This document shows positions 47,432 to 55,940 of a DNA stretch of 64,000 nucleotides, in pieces. The DNA lies in NCBI RefSeq assembly GCF_025319965.1, contig NZ_CP012549.1, positions 558,001-622,000 on the forward strand, given 5' to 3'. Positions within the stretch are counted from its first letter, which is position 1, and every line of letters begins with the position of its first letter. The notes under the pieces are model-generated. The model made no database searches and was not told the origin of the DNA. It saw only the letters and a program-made list of their open reading frames with translations. The position numbers and the translations under genes were made by a program. The stretch comes from Campylobacter sp. RM16187 (GTDB lineage Bacteria > Campylobacterota > Campylobacteria > Campylobacterales > Campylobacteraceae).

Positions 47432-48712
47432 ATGAAAGATAGTGTAAAGTGTCCAAGCTGCGGCTTTGATGTAGATGTAAATTCGGCTTTTAAAAGCCAA
47501 GTCGAGCAGGAATTTAACCAAAAATTAGCAGCCGAAAAAAAGAACTTTGAAAAAGAGGTTGAAGCTAAAAGAGAGCAGTATAAGGCGCATCTGGAGCAGT
47601 TAAACGCAAAGCAAAAGGAGCTTGAAACAAAGCAGGCGGAATTTGACGCGAAAGTGGCTGAAGCCTTAAAACTCAAGCAAAAAGAGCTTGAAGCGCAGAT
47701 AAAGATAAAATTTGAAAATGAAAATTTAGCCGCCGTAAATGCGCTAAAAGCCGAACTTGAAGCCAAGTCAAAGCAGGTTAGTGAGCTAAATTTAAAAACC
47801 GTGGAGATAGAAAAACTTAAGCGCGAAAAAGATGAGCTGGAAGCCAGTATAAAAGCTAAAAGTGAGCAGGAATTTTCAGCTAAACTGCAGGCCGAAAAGG
47901 AGCGCTTGCAAAAGGAAATTTTATCTGCGAACGAGCTTAAATTTCGACAAAAAGATGAGCAGATGGAGGCGCTTAAAAAGCAGTTAGGTGAGGCTCAAAG
48001 GCGCATAGAGCAGGGCAGTCAGCAGCTTCAAGGTGAAGTGCAAGAGCTTGCGATAGAGGAGTGGCTGAGGGCGAAATTTCCGTTTGATACCATAGAAGAG
48101 GTAAAAAAGGGTGCAAACGGTGCTGACTGCATGCAGGTGGTTAATACCAGAGAAGCGCAAAACTGCGGCAAAATTTACTATGAGAGCAAGCGGACTAAGA
48201 ATTTTTCAAACGAATGGATAGAGAAATTTAAAGCCGATATGCGCTCAAGCCGGGCTGATGTGGGAGTGCTTGTAAGTGAAGCGCGCCCTAAAGATATGGA
48301 GCGACTTGGGCTGGTTGATGGCGTGTGGGTGTGCTCGTATGAGGAGTTTAAGGCGCTTAGCTTCGTGCTTAGAAACTCGGTAATCGAGCTAAATTTCGCC
48401 AAAAATTCGGTGCAAAACAGAAGCAACAAGATCGAGCTTCTTTACTCTTATCTAACGAGCAATGAGTTTAAGATGCGTATAGAAGCGATCGTTGAAGGCT
48501 TTACTTCAATGCAAGAAGATCTCATAAAGGAGCAAAACGCGATGAAGAAAATTTGGAAGAGTCGTGAAAAGCAGATAGAAAAAGTTCGCGATAATGCCAT
48601 AGAGATGTTTGGCTCTATCAAAGGAATCGCAGGAAACGCTATCGGCGAGATAAGGACGCTTGAGCTTGGATTTGATGATAGCGTTAGCGACGATGCAGTA
48701 GAAGGCGAGTGA
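47432..48712 (+). CDS. DUF2130 protein: zinc ribbon, long coiled coil, nuclease-like C-terminus
   Basis: A 426-residue protein starting with a half zinc ribbon (VKCPSCGFDVDV). Residues about 25-195 form a long K/E-rich coiled coil. The C-terminal DUF2130 domain (EVQELAIEEWLRAKFPFDTIEEV..., KIYYESKRTKNFSNEWIEKF, ADVGVLVSEARP) has the spacing of a PD-(D/E)XK-type fold (D in GADC and E-S-K). Biological role is unknown. The ATG directly follows the putP stop. The higher G+C content matches its neighbours, so it seems native. Confidence 0.85.
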   Translation: MKDSVKCPSCGFDVDVNSAFKSQVEQEFNQKLAAEKKNFEKEVEAKREQYKAHLEQLNAKQKELETKQAEFDAKVAEALKLKQKELEAQIKIKFENENLAAVNALKAELEAKSKQVSELNLKTVEIEKLKREKDELEASIKAKSEQEFSAKLQAEKERLQKEILSANELKFRQKDEQMEALKKQLGEAQRRIEQGSQQLQGEVQELAIEEWLRAKFPFDTIEEVKKGANGADCMQVVNTREAQNCGKIYYESKRTKNFSNEWIEKFKADMRSSRADVGVLVSEARPKDMERLGLVDGVWVCSYEEFKALSFVLRNSVIELNFAKNSVQNRSNKIELLYSYLTSNEFKMRIEAIVEGFTSMQEDLIKEQNAMKKIWKSREKQIEKVRDNAIEMFGSIKGIAGNAIGEIRTLELGFDDSVSDDAVEGE

Positions 48713-48722
48713 AATTTAGACT

Positions 48723-49139
48723 TTAAATTTCACAAATTTTCTTAAGCGTTGCGGTGCTTAGTATAAAACTATGTGAAAATGCGTCTATAACTATGCCTGC
48801 ATACTTTTCTTTTGATGATTCTAGCATAGCAAGATAGTTTTTAAGCTCTAAATTTAAGATTTCTTGTTCGCTATCGTTTCTCCACTTCATCATCTCTTCT
48901 TTGCTTGTAAAAGCGGGAAAATAGCCAAGATCGCTCTCTTCATCTTCAAGAAGAATAAATTTGATATTTGAGCCTTCTTCTTCATAAACCGCCTTTCCGT
49001 CAGGCTTCGCTAGCGCTTGGTTTATGATGACCGGTGCTATAAATTCAGCTTTTCTTAGCTCGTTTATGAGAGTGTTTTCATTTTTGTTGTTCGGATTATC
49101 TAAAAAATTTTGCATCGTTTTAGTTAAATTTATGCTCAT
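48723..49139 (-). CDS. SseB-like domain protein
   Basis: A 138-residue protein fitting the SseB N-terminal domain pattern: KAEFIAPVIINQA, IKFILLEDEESDLGYFPAFTSKEEMMKWRN. SseB-type domains are small cytosolic modules of unclear function (some linked to type III secretion or enhanced serine sensitivity). No secretion genes are nearby. It is convergent with the DUF2130 gene. Confidence 0.75.
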   Translation of the reverse strand: MSINLTKTMQNFLDNPNNKNENTLINELRKAEFIAPVIINQALAKPDGKAVYEEEGSNIKFILLEDEESDLGYFPAFTSKEEMMKWRNDSEQEILNLELKNYLAMLESSKEKYAGIVIDAFSHSFILSTATLKKICEI

Positions 49140-49227
49140 TTTGTCTCTTTCGTTTTTAAATTTAATGACAATTATACATTTTTAAAAAATTAAATCAAAA
49201 TTTAGCGACAAATAAGTTTTGAGGTGA

Positions 49228-49233
49228 TATAAT
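49228..49233 (+). promoter_or_regulatory. -10 box of tRNA-Met
   Basis: TATAAT located 22 bases before the tRNA 5' end, preceded by GAGGTGA; the tRNA keeps its own promoter on the host side of the island. Confidence 0.55.
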
Positions 49234-49254
49234 CACAACTTCAATTTAGCTAAT

Positions 49255-49331
49255 GGGTTCATAGCTCAGTTGGTTAGAGCATCCGGCTCATAACCGGATG
49301 GTCCCAGGTTCGAGTCCTGGTGAACCCACCA
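49255..49331 (+). tRNA. tRNA-Met (CAT), target of island integration
   Basis: A 77-nt tRNA with encoded CCA. Acceptor stem GGGTTCA / TGAACCC, D-arm AGCTCAGTTGGTTAGAGC, anticodon stem TCCGG / CCGGA around CTCATAA (anticodon CAT), and T-arm CCAGGTTCGAGTCCTGG. The acceptor is fully paired and the anticodon stem lacks the three G-C pairs of initiators, so it is an elongator Met or a lysidine-modified Ile tRNA. The 3' 15 bases are repeated at the far end of the island. Confidence 0.93.
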
Positions 49332-49335
49332 TTAC
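49317..49335 (+). repeat. attL: 19-bp direct repeat, left end of genomic island
   Basis: CTGGTGAACCCACCATTAC covers the last 15 bases of tRNA-Met and 4 bases beyond. An exact copy stands at 62075-62093. This is the crossover-core pattern of a tyrosine-recombinase element integrated into a tRNA 3' end. Confidence 0.9.
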
Positions 49336-49646
49336 ATACTTTTAGTGTATTTTTACCTTCTTTTACCATGCTTTCACTGTATAAAAAATTACCTAAAATA
49401 CGTTTATATTCCACTTTTTAACTTTTGTTTCCATAATTTTGCTATACAATAGTTTTACTTTTATTAGGTGGCAAATGGGGTGGCAAGCAAACCATTAGGT
49501 GGCAAGGCAAAATTTAACCCTAATAACACAAATATAAAATCATAGTAAATATTGCTATATAATAGATAAAAGTGCAATTTTCTATAAATAAAAACTTTAG
49601 AGTATTAAAATTTTAGTTTTATAAATATTTTATTGCTCAGTTATGT
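49336..49646. other. Island left end: non-coding, with arm-type repeats
   Basis: About 310 bases without a gene. It contains a 28-base segment (49350-49377) matching 61953-61980 at 25 of 28 positions, and three copies of GGTGGCAA at 49467, 49479 and 49498. The first two are spaced 12 bases apart and sit in a 29-base block identical to one at the right end. I see no integrase or other gene remnant. Confidence 0.7.
49459..49487 (+). repeat. Terminal 29-bp repeat, left copy (two GGTGGCAA sites)
   Basis: Exact 29-base match to 61985-62013, in the same orientation. It holds two GGTGGCAA octamers with a 12-base period, resembling arm-type binding sites of tyrosine integrases. A third octamer follows at 49498-49505 on this side only. 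Confidence 0.75.
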
Positions 49647-50591
49647 CTAATATGTTTTTATACTCGATGATGTAACTTCAAAAGCCAAATCAAATAAAGG
49701 ATTGTTTCTATCAAAAGGGGATGTTATATTGCTTAATTCTTCATACAATTTTAAACTAAATTCACTCTCTTGATTGTCGTCTTTATCCAATCCTGCCGCC
49801 ACAAGAAGTCCAACCTGATTAGTTATTAAATACCTGTCATGCATCTTAATGTTACCAATCTTTTCTTTCCATACAAATATAGTTATAATATGTCCATATT
49901 TAGAATAAATAAAATTACAAACTTCTTGCCATTTTTTTAGTTTGGTTTGAAAATTCCCATACTCATTTTCTTGAAATCTACAATGTATAATTATATTTCC
50001 ACAAATTTTATTATTTCTGCGTTCTCCAAAATTCTTTGCTATTATTTCCAATGATACTTTATATCTAGGGATGTGCAGATAAAAATATGGATCTATTATG
50101 GTAACTTTTTTTGCGTAAGCTACTATGATAGAAAATATTTTTTCTAATTCTTTTTCAGTTTTAACTCTTTTTATAGACCCATTGTACCCATACTCATTAA
50201 CTAGATCTATACTGTCTAAATGATTGAGTGTTAAAGTATAGTCAGTTGCTTTGTTAGAAAATATAGAATTTATCCTCTTAATGCTATTTATATTCTGAGC
50301 AATTTTAAGCCAATCATCTTCTGTTTGTGGCTCAATTCCAATTTTTGGCTGAAATTCTATTCTTTCCCTATCTTTAAGGTGACTTATGAGTTTTGATAGC
50401 AAATCTCTATGTTGAGGAATACAGGAAGATATATTAGATAGCACATACTTTATCCAGTCTTTATTTTCTAAAGATAGGACAAAGCCTCCATTTTTTATAT
50501 TCTCCAAAAGTGATTTTAGGTTGTAAAAATTATTTACACTCATATTGCTTTTTAAAAATACTTCAGGAGTTATAAATATCTCTTTTAACAT
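49647..50591 (-). CDS. MIT_C/PLD-like predicted effector paired with DUF3696 ATPase
   Basis: About 314 residues from the ATG at 50591, one base after the ATPase stop; an in-frame ATG at 50633 would overlap it. The C-terminal half resembles the phospholipase D-like domain that follows MIT domains in eukaryotic MITD1: VTIIDPYFYLH where MITD1 has an EDPYI segment, then MHDRYLITNQVGLLVAAGLD where MITD1 has HDREIRF...GLD, and SEFSLKLYE. The HDR motif could be catalytic or nucleic-acid/lipid binding. The N-terminal half is helical and unrecognised. Coupled to an ATPase on an island, it looks like the effector of a two-gene defence unit. The comparison with MITD1 is from memory. Confidence 0.6.
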   Translation of the reverse strand: MLKEIFITPEVFLKSNMSVNNFYNLKSLLENIKNGGFVLSLENKDWIKYVLSNISSCIPQHRDLLSKLISHLKDRERIEFQPKIGIEPQTEDDWLKIAQNINSIKRINSIFSNKATDYTLTLNHLDSIDLVNEYGYNGSIKRVKTEKELEKIFSIIVAYAKKVTIIDPYFYLHIPRYKVSLEIIAKNFGERRNNKICGNIIIHCRFQENEYGNFQTKLKKWQEVCNFIYSKYGHIITIFVWKEKIGNIKMHDRYLITNQVGLLVAAGLDKDDNQESEFSLKLYEELSNITSPFDRNNPLFDLAFEVTSSSIKTY

Positions 50592-50592
50592 T

Positions 50593-52281
50593 TTATTCAA
50601 ACCTCTCTTTGTATCCCTCTTCAAAAAACCCATTTGGCCAAGGATCTAGTAAAGTCCCGTCGACATCAAGTTCTAGCTCTTTAATATATGTATCTTCTCC
50701 ATTATTATCAACATAAAGCAAGCATATGTCCTCAGGAGTTATGTATAGCTCATCGCCTTTATTGATTTTTCCTTCACTAGAGTATCTTAGCCTTCTCATA
50801 ATTCTAAGCAATATGTGTTCGCTATGAGTTTCTATGAAAAAATCATTTCTATTGTTATTTTTTGATTTTATAAACTCGTCTGCTATTTCACATTGAACGG
50901 CTGGATGTAAATGAAGCTCTGGTTGCTCTATAAAAATACTGCTATCATAAAGAGTAAAGCAACTTGCTAGTATAGGTAATGACTGCGATATTCCAAGACC
51001 CATATCTCGTGGCGATACAAATACACCAGTTCTTAAATCAAGAAATTTTAATTCTTGGATATCTGGATATTGTATATTTGGAACATCTTTAATATCTTTA
51101 AATTTATAAAATTTTTCAACTTCTATTTTATAACTTGATTTAAGTTTTTTTTCATCATATAACCATGCATTCAGTTTTTTTCTAGCATATTCATCGTGTA
51201 CGATTTTTCCCCATATGTCCTTACTTGAATTTGGCTTGTAGTCATCCCTATGGTTGCTAAAATTATCAAATATAAGATCTTTCCTTTCGGGATAGAATCT
51301 AAGCGGTGAATAATATTGTATTGTTTGTTTAAATCTATAACCGTTAAAACCTTCAAATATACAAAGTGCAATATCTCCAAGCAAGACATCAATTCCTTTG
51401 CTTTTATCAAATTCCTTCAGAACGCTATATATGTTTTTATATTTTAATTCATCAAGTGACCACAAATAGTATCCTCTGTCATCCATTTTATCTTGATTGT
51501 AAAGATTTGGTTCTGTATCATAGGACTCATTGTAGTTTATATTTTCTTTTACTGTTTTTACAAAAGGGTGATTTTTGTTAAGTTTTATCAAGAAGCGATC
51601 TTTTAAAAATGTTCTGTCTATTGTTTTAAGATTTTTTGGGACATCATCCGCATTATCATAAAAAGATCTTAAATGTGCATATTCTTCAGAGTTGATAATT
51701 ATAACTATATCTTTTTTGTAAAATGCGTAATTGTGATCTATCCCGGTACGAATTTCTATTTCTATTTTTTCTATGCCGTAGCTATTGCTTATTATGCTGT
51801 GTAATTCTTCTACATTAATTGCGGCAGTTATTTGTAAGTTTTTGTTATCTTTTAATAGTTTTTTAAGCCCATCTTTTTCTTTTATAATATCAAATAAAAT
51901 CCTAGGATTTATCTTTTCTAAAAAACTCTCACTATTAAATTCATTGTTTAATTCAGAAAAACAATCAGTATATTTATAGTATAAAATATACTGTATAGTT
52001 TCTTTATCCATGAACTCGTATGTATATCTTAATATGTTTTTTGTATTATGCTTATGGATAAAATTTTTAAACCCTCCAAAGTCTATTTCGTCACCTCCCA
52101 AACCTGTTTTTTGTAAATCAGTATTGCCATTATTCAAAAGATGCTCTCTGTATATAATAGAGTGTAAAAAACTAGATTTGCCTGAGCTATTAGGTCCATA
52201 TACTAAAGTGATAGGTTTGCTTGAGAATTTCTGTGGATGTTTGCCAAATGCCTTAAAGTTATTAAAACTACACTTTACCAT
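50593..52281 (-). CDS. AAA/ABC-type ATPase with C-terminal DUF3696
   Basis: A 562-residue ATPase of the SMC/OLD-like class. Walker A is YGPNSSGKSS (about 28-37), Walker B with ABC-like context is SSIFIEQPELHLHPAVQCEIADEFI, and FFIETHSEHILLRIMRRLR supplies the D-loop and switch histidine. The C-terminus ELDVDGTLLDPWPNGFFEEGYKER is the DUF3696 signature. No TOPRIM nuclease is present. Such ATPases act as sensors paired with an effector gene, as in Septu, PARIS or AbiL-type systems. The start ATG follows CAAGGA with good spacing and a TATAAT box lies upstream (52314-52319, minus strand), so this pair has its own promoter. Confidence 0.85.
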   Translation of the reverse strand: MVKCSFNNFKAFGKHPQKFSSKPITLVYGPNSSGKSSFLHSIIYREHLLNNGNTDLQKTGLGGDEIDFGGFKNFIHKHNTKNILRYTYEFMDKETIQYILYYKYTDCFSELNNEFNSESFLEKINPRILFDIIKEKDGLKKLLKDNKNLQITAAINVEELHSIISNSYGIEKIEIEIRTGIDHNYAFYKKDIVIIINSEEYAHLRSFYDNADDVPKNLKTIDRTFLKDRFLIKLNKNHPFVKTVKENINYNESYDTEPNLYNQDKMDDRGYYLWSLDELKYKNIYSVLKEFDKSKGIDVLLGDIALCIFEGFNGYRFKQTIQYYSPLRFYPERKDLIFDNFSNHRDDYKPNSSKDIWGKIVHDEYARKKLNAWLYDEKKLKSSYKIEVEKFYKFKDIKDVPNIQYPDIQELKFLDLRTGVFVSPRDMGLGISQSLPILASCFTLYDSSIFIEQPELHLHPAVQCEIADEFIKSKNNNRNDFFIETHSEHILLRIMRRLRYSSEGKINKGDELYITPEDICLLYVDNNGEDTYIKELELDVDGTLLDPWPNGFFEEGYKERFE

Positions 52282-52590
52282 TTTAATTCCTTGAGTATAT
52301 TTTTGATTATGTAATTATACAATTTATCAAATATTTTATTTTAATAAATTTTTATGATAGTTCAATATGATACAATAATACGTTTAAAAATTGTTTTTTT
52401 CAAGAGTTATATTATTAGGTGCGGCACGGAGGCCAACAAGGTGAACATTTAAACCGCATATTTAAACTTTTCCAAGACTCTATAGGTTTTATAAATAGAT
52501 TGTCTTAAATTTGATATTCAATACTTAAAATTTTTACTAACTATTAGTTTTTTTGACTTCAGACATATTGTTGCTTTTGTAGCTACAATT
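52282..52590. other. Intergenic region between the two island gene blocks
   Basis: 309 bases without a gene. It contains the minus-strand promoter for the ATPase pair (ATTATA at 52314-52319 reads TATAAT on the minus strand). A G+C-rich patch at about 52416-52445 (AGGTGCGGCACGGAGGCC) stands out in very AT-rich surroundings; I cannot assign it. No hairpin terminator with a clear T-run was seen after the radical-SAM gene. Confidence 0.5.
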
Positions 52591-53151
52591 TTACAAATTT
52601 ATTACCCAACCATTCATGCTAATATTATCTTTCCCTATTATAATATCTACTTTAATTTCATTTTTAAAATCGCTTAAGGTATAAAAATTTGTCAAAAAGT
52701 GAATTTTTTGATTGCTAGAGCCAACTATACCGTAATCTTCATTATATAAGTCGTCAATATACTCGCCATCTATAAGTACGTCTGTGTATTCTAGTAACTC
52801 CGCCAAACCTTCCATATTCATTAACTGCATTTCTTGTAATGTATAACCGCTAAAAAGAAGCACGCTAAGGTTATTTTGTTTGCACCATTTTGCGACTTTT
52901 GACAGTCCTTTTGATTGTATAATCGGCTCACCGCCCAAAAGAGTAACACCTTCTATACCGTTTACTTTGCGAGATTTTTCAATTTTTTCTATTAAGTTAT
53001 GGGTTTGTATAAATTCTCGTTTTTTTAGTGCTTGCATATGCGGATTACAACAATTTTTGCATCGTTTTAAGCATCCTTGAGTCCATATTGCCATACGTTT
53101 CCCTGGTCCTTCAGCAATTGTGCACTCGCGGATACTAGCTATATTTAACAT
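52591..53151 (-). CDS. Radical-SAM activase-like protein (NrdG/PflA-like), last gene of island operon
   Basis: A 186-residue small radical-SAM protein. The 4Fe-4S motif is C27-x3-C31-x2-C34 (TQGCLKRCKNCCNP), followed by GVTLLGGEPIIQ, the SAM-binding GGEP motif. Size and layout (MLNIASIRECTIAEGPGKR) resemble anaerobic ribonucleotide reductase or pyruvate formate-lyase activases. No glycyl-radical enzyme is encoded nearby, so its target is unknown. The start overlaps the stop of the AAA+ gene by one base (TAATG). In this context it is likely a component of the operon's function, not a metabolic activase. Confidence 0.85.
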   Translation of the reverse strand: MLNIASIRECTIAEGPGKRMAIWTQGCLKRCKNCCNPHMQALKKREFIQTHNLIEKIEKSRKVNGIEGVTLLGGEPIIQSKGLSKVAKWCKQNNLSVLLFSGYTLQEMQLMNMEGLAELLEYTDVLIDGEYIDDLYNEDYGIVGSSNQKIHFLTNFYTLSDFKNEIKVDIIIGKDNISMNGWVINL

Positions 53152-54962
53152 TAGTTAAGCTCAAATTCAAATGTGCCAAATTTTTCATTTTCTATTTTTA
53201 TTGTTATTTCACGCCCACTAAGTGAATCAAAATTTTCAAACACAAATTCTGATAATGGATTGACTATGTGGCTTTCTAGCATATTTAGTACACCTCTTCC
53301 ACCACTATTTTTATCAACTTTTGACGCTAAAATCTTATATGTTTTCTCTTCATCGTCAAATTTAATATCGCTAGTTTTATATTTTTCTTTTACAAATTGT
53401 TTTATTTTTTCAAATTTGGACTTGGCTATTTCAATCAAAAAAATATCGCTGTTGATGAAGTTAAATGGCACGATATTGTTATCGCCTATCCTATTAAGAA
53501 GCTCTGGCCGTTTTAAAGTCACTATAAAATGCTCTTTGACTTTTTCTAAAAATTGTCTTTTTACCTCTTTTTCGTTATCAGAATTTACAGTATCTGAAGC
53601 ACCGATATTTGAGGTGAAAATAATAACAGACTCAGCAAACGATACGGTCTCACCTTTGCCATCTGTTAGTCTGCCGTCTTCTAAAATTTGTAAAAATTTA
53701 TCTAAAATTTTGCCATGTGCTTTTTCTATCTCATCAAAAAGCAGTACACTAAAAGGTTTTGCCTTGATTGCATTTGTTAGCTGTCCTCCTTCTTCGTAGC
53801 CTACATATCCAGGAGGTGCTCCAACTAACCTTTGGTCACTATGTTCATGGTTAAATTCTGACATATCAAAACGTATGCAAGCAGTTTCATCGCCAAATAA
53901 AAAATTCGCCAATGACTTTGCAAGCTCAGTATTACCAACGCCAGTAGGGCCTACAAAAAATAGTACACCTTTTGGCTTTTTGATTTTTGTCGAGTGTTGC
54001 AAGCCTGAAAAGCCTGTAAAAGCTCTAATAATAACGCTTTCCACTTTTTCTATCGCTTCATTCTGCCCCTTTACTCGCTCTTTTAAAATTTCTTGTATAT
54101 TGAATAGTTTGTCTCTATTGAGATCCTCCCAAGGGCTTTTACTCTCACCGTACTTATATAAATTTATCGTTTTTTCATAACTTAGTTTAGACTTTGAAAG
54201 TTTAGATAGTTTTATGATTTGTGCGATATCTTTTAGGCTAAAGCCGTCAAGTGCATCTATAAAGTCGTTTAGTTTCGGCTTATCTAGCATTGGTTCAAAT
54301 TCAATCATGGGTTCTATGTATTCAATAAATTCATATCGTTTAGAGCGAGATGGCATAGGCATAGTAATGGTACTTATGTTTGGATCGCCTACATAAAAAG
54401 ATGATGGGATTGTTGCTAGTTTTTGCGTTAAAATTACTATCAGACAACCTTGTCTTATCATATCTGTATTTAAAAGATCGTATATTGCGTTTTCATTTAT
54501 GCTCTTTTTGAGTATAGCAAGCCACTGCTTTTCTTGATCGCTCATACTAGAATTTGAGCTAAAAATGTAATCGGAATAGTCTAGGATAAAACAAGTTTTT
54601 GAATTTATTTTTTGCAACATAAAGCCAAAAAATTCATTTATATCTTTGTATTTTCCAGTATTATTATTATTATTATTGTTCTTATTATCTTCTCCTATAT
54701 CATAATTTTCCTCGTCATCATCTAGGTTGTCTTGAATGGAATCATAAAACCCGCCACTAATTTTAGACAATTTGCTTATGCCGCTAATCCTATCCCAGAG
54801 GATAACATTACTAAAATTATCATTAAGCATATGAATTATGAAATCAATATTGTTTACATATTTACCGGTTTTGCCTTTGATTATATCAGAAGTATTGCCG
54901 TTGAGCAAGATAGCGCTTTTAAGATTACTATCTCGTTCAAATTTTTTTATCCATTCGCTCAT
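53151..54962 (-). CDS. ClpB/ClpA-like AAA+ protein with Walker A lysine replaced by asparagine
   Basis: A 603-residue protein with two ATPase-like halves. The N-terminal half (SAILLNGNTSDII ... CFILDYSDYIF ... LDGFSLKDIAQIIKLSK) has an AAA shape but no normal P-loop. The C-terminal half is a ClpA/B-type D2 domain: VKGQNEAIEKVESVI, FDMSEFNHEHSDQRLVGAPPGYVG, Walker B SVLLFDEIEKAH, TSNIGA, and RPELLNRIGD. Its Walker A reads GPTGVGNTEL, with N344 where K is nearly invariant. A poly-Asn linker is near residues 95-101. No ClpP-binding loop or N-domain is seen. The ATG follows AGAGGATAAT one base after the upstream stop. Confidence 0.85.
   Translation of the reverse strand: MSEWIKKFERDSNLKSAILLNGNTSDIIKGKTGKYVNNIDFIIHMLNDNFSNVILWDRISGISKLSKISGGFYDSIQDNLDDDEENYDIGEDNKNNNNNNNTGKYKDINEFFGFMLQKINSKTCFILDYSDYIFSSNSSMSDQEKQWLAILKKSINENAIYDLLNTDMIRQGCLIVILTQKLATIPSSFYVGDPNISTITMPMPSRSKRYEFIEYIEPMIEFEPMLDKPKLNDFIDALDGFSLKDIAQIIKLSKLSKSKLSYEKTINLYKYGESKSPWEDLNRDKLFNIQEILKERVKGQNEAIEKVESVIIRAFTGFSGLQHSTKIKKPKGVLFFVGPTGVGNTELAKSLANFLFGDETACIRFDMSEFNHEHSDQRLVGAPPGYVGYEEGGQLTNAIKAKPFSVLLFDEIEKAHGKILDKFLQILEDGRLTDGKGETVSFAESVIIFTSNIGASDTVNSDNEKEVKRQFLEKVKEHFIVTLKRPELLNRIGDNNIVPFNFINSDIFLIEIAKSKFEKIKQFVKEKYKTSDIKFDDEEKTYKILASKVDKNSGGRGVLNMLESHIVNPLSEFVFENFDSLSGREITIKIENEKFGTFEFELN
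54659..54678 (-). repeat. Trinucleotide (AAT)n repeat coding for poly-asparagine
   Basis: A run of about six AAT codons on the minus strand encodes most of a seven-Asn stretch in an acidic linker (DNKNNN...TGK) of the ClpB-like protein. Unit changes would alter the linker length without shifting frame. Confidence 0.7.
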
Positions 54963-54963
54963 A

Positions 54964-55935
54964 TTATCCTCTTTTTAGCGGTAATTCGTTGTTCTTACTA
55001 GTATCAATTGTACCCTTAGATATCCTGTCTGGATTTTCCCAAATTGCTTTTTTGGTTTCAAATTTGATAGAGTAAATGTCATTCATCTCTTTTTCAAATT
55101 TTTCTACATCCTCGATACATGTTATTCCTTCATAGTTATCAAATTTATATGTTAATTTTCCATCTAAAGATACTTTGCAACTAGCTGTTTTTCCGGATGG
55201 TCGACTTGCTTGTATTATTACATTGCCGTCTTTTAGAGCTATCTTTGTTACATTAAATTCTTGCTTTTCTAAACTTGCTTTTATACATTTTACAACCTCT
55301 TTTCTTGCTGTTTCATCTATCAAGAAATCATTTGTTTTTCGTTGCACTTCTTCAATATCTGCTTTTATGCTTGATATATCTTTATAATTATTTAACGCAA
55401 CTTTTGTTTTGGCGATTTGAGCTAAAATTTTTTCTTGTTCTTGTTTGTTTTCGTCTGAGATTTTTTGATTTTTTATTTCTGCTTCTATGGCTTCTAGGTC
55501 ATTTTTGGCATGAATCTTTATGCTTTCTTGTTCTTTTTTTTCTCTATAGGTTTCCGCTTTCATTTTTGCATTTTTTATTGCTGATGAGATTTTGTCACAT
55601 AAGCTGTTTTTAAATGCGGTCAAATTTGTTCCGTCATATCTAGACAAACTATCTCTAATATTGTTAAGCTCATCTTTTGCAAATTCTATCACTAAAATAT
55701 CTGAAATTTTACGAATTTCAGAATAATAAAAATCTACAATATCATTTTTGTTTAAACTAGTTTGCTCTTTTTTGATTGCCCTTGCATTTGATTCTAACTG
55801 ATTTATATAAGTCCCTATAGTAAAGCTTAGATCTCTTGCATAATACGGATCTTCTAGTAATTGTGCCTCGGCTGTAATAATATCTCTTTCTAGCATATTT
55901 AGTGAGATATATTCATCCAGTCTTGCTGACTTCAT
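54964..55935 (-). CDS. Coiled-coil protein of unknown function (island operon)
   Basis: I do not recognise this 323-residue protein. The N-terminal 125 residues are helical (LDEYISLNMLERDIITAEAQLLEDPYYARDL). Residues about 130-215 are strongly coiled-coil (EKKEQESIKIHAKNDLEA...). A small beta-rich domain follows (FNVTKIALKDGNVIIQASRPSG, SCKVSLDGKLTYKFDNYEG). It starts 5 bases after the 44-aa gene and ends 1 base before the AAA+ gene. Its position suggests an adaptor or structural partner of the AAA+ protein, which is inference. Confidence 0.65.
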   Translation of the reverse strand: MKSARLDEYISLNMLERDIITAEAQLLEDPYYARDLSFTIGTYINQLESNARAIKKEQTSLNKNDIVDFYYSEIRKISDILVIEFAKDELNNIRDSLSRYDGTNLTAFKNSLCDKISSAIKNAKMKAETYREKKEQESIKIHAKNDLEAIEAEIKNQKISDENKQEQEKILAQIAKTKVALNNYKDISSIKADIEEVQRKTNDFLIDETARKEVVKCIKASLEKQEFNVTKIALKDGNVIIQASRPSGKTASCKVSLDGKLTYKFDNYEGITCIEDVEKFEKEMNDIYSIKFETKKAIWENPDRISKGTIDTSKNNELPLKRG

Positions 55936-55940
55936 AGAGT

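Noticed and set aside
53173-53799. Long plus-strand frame opposite the AAA+ gene
   Set aside because: Serine/leucine/phenylalanine-rich antisense translation with no ribosome site; a shadow of the minus-strand gene.
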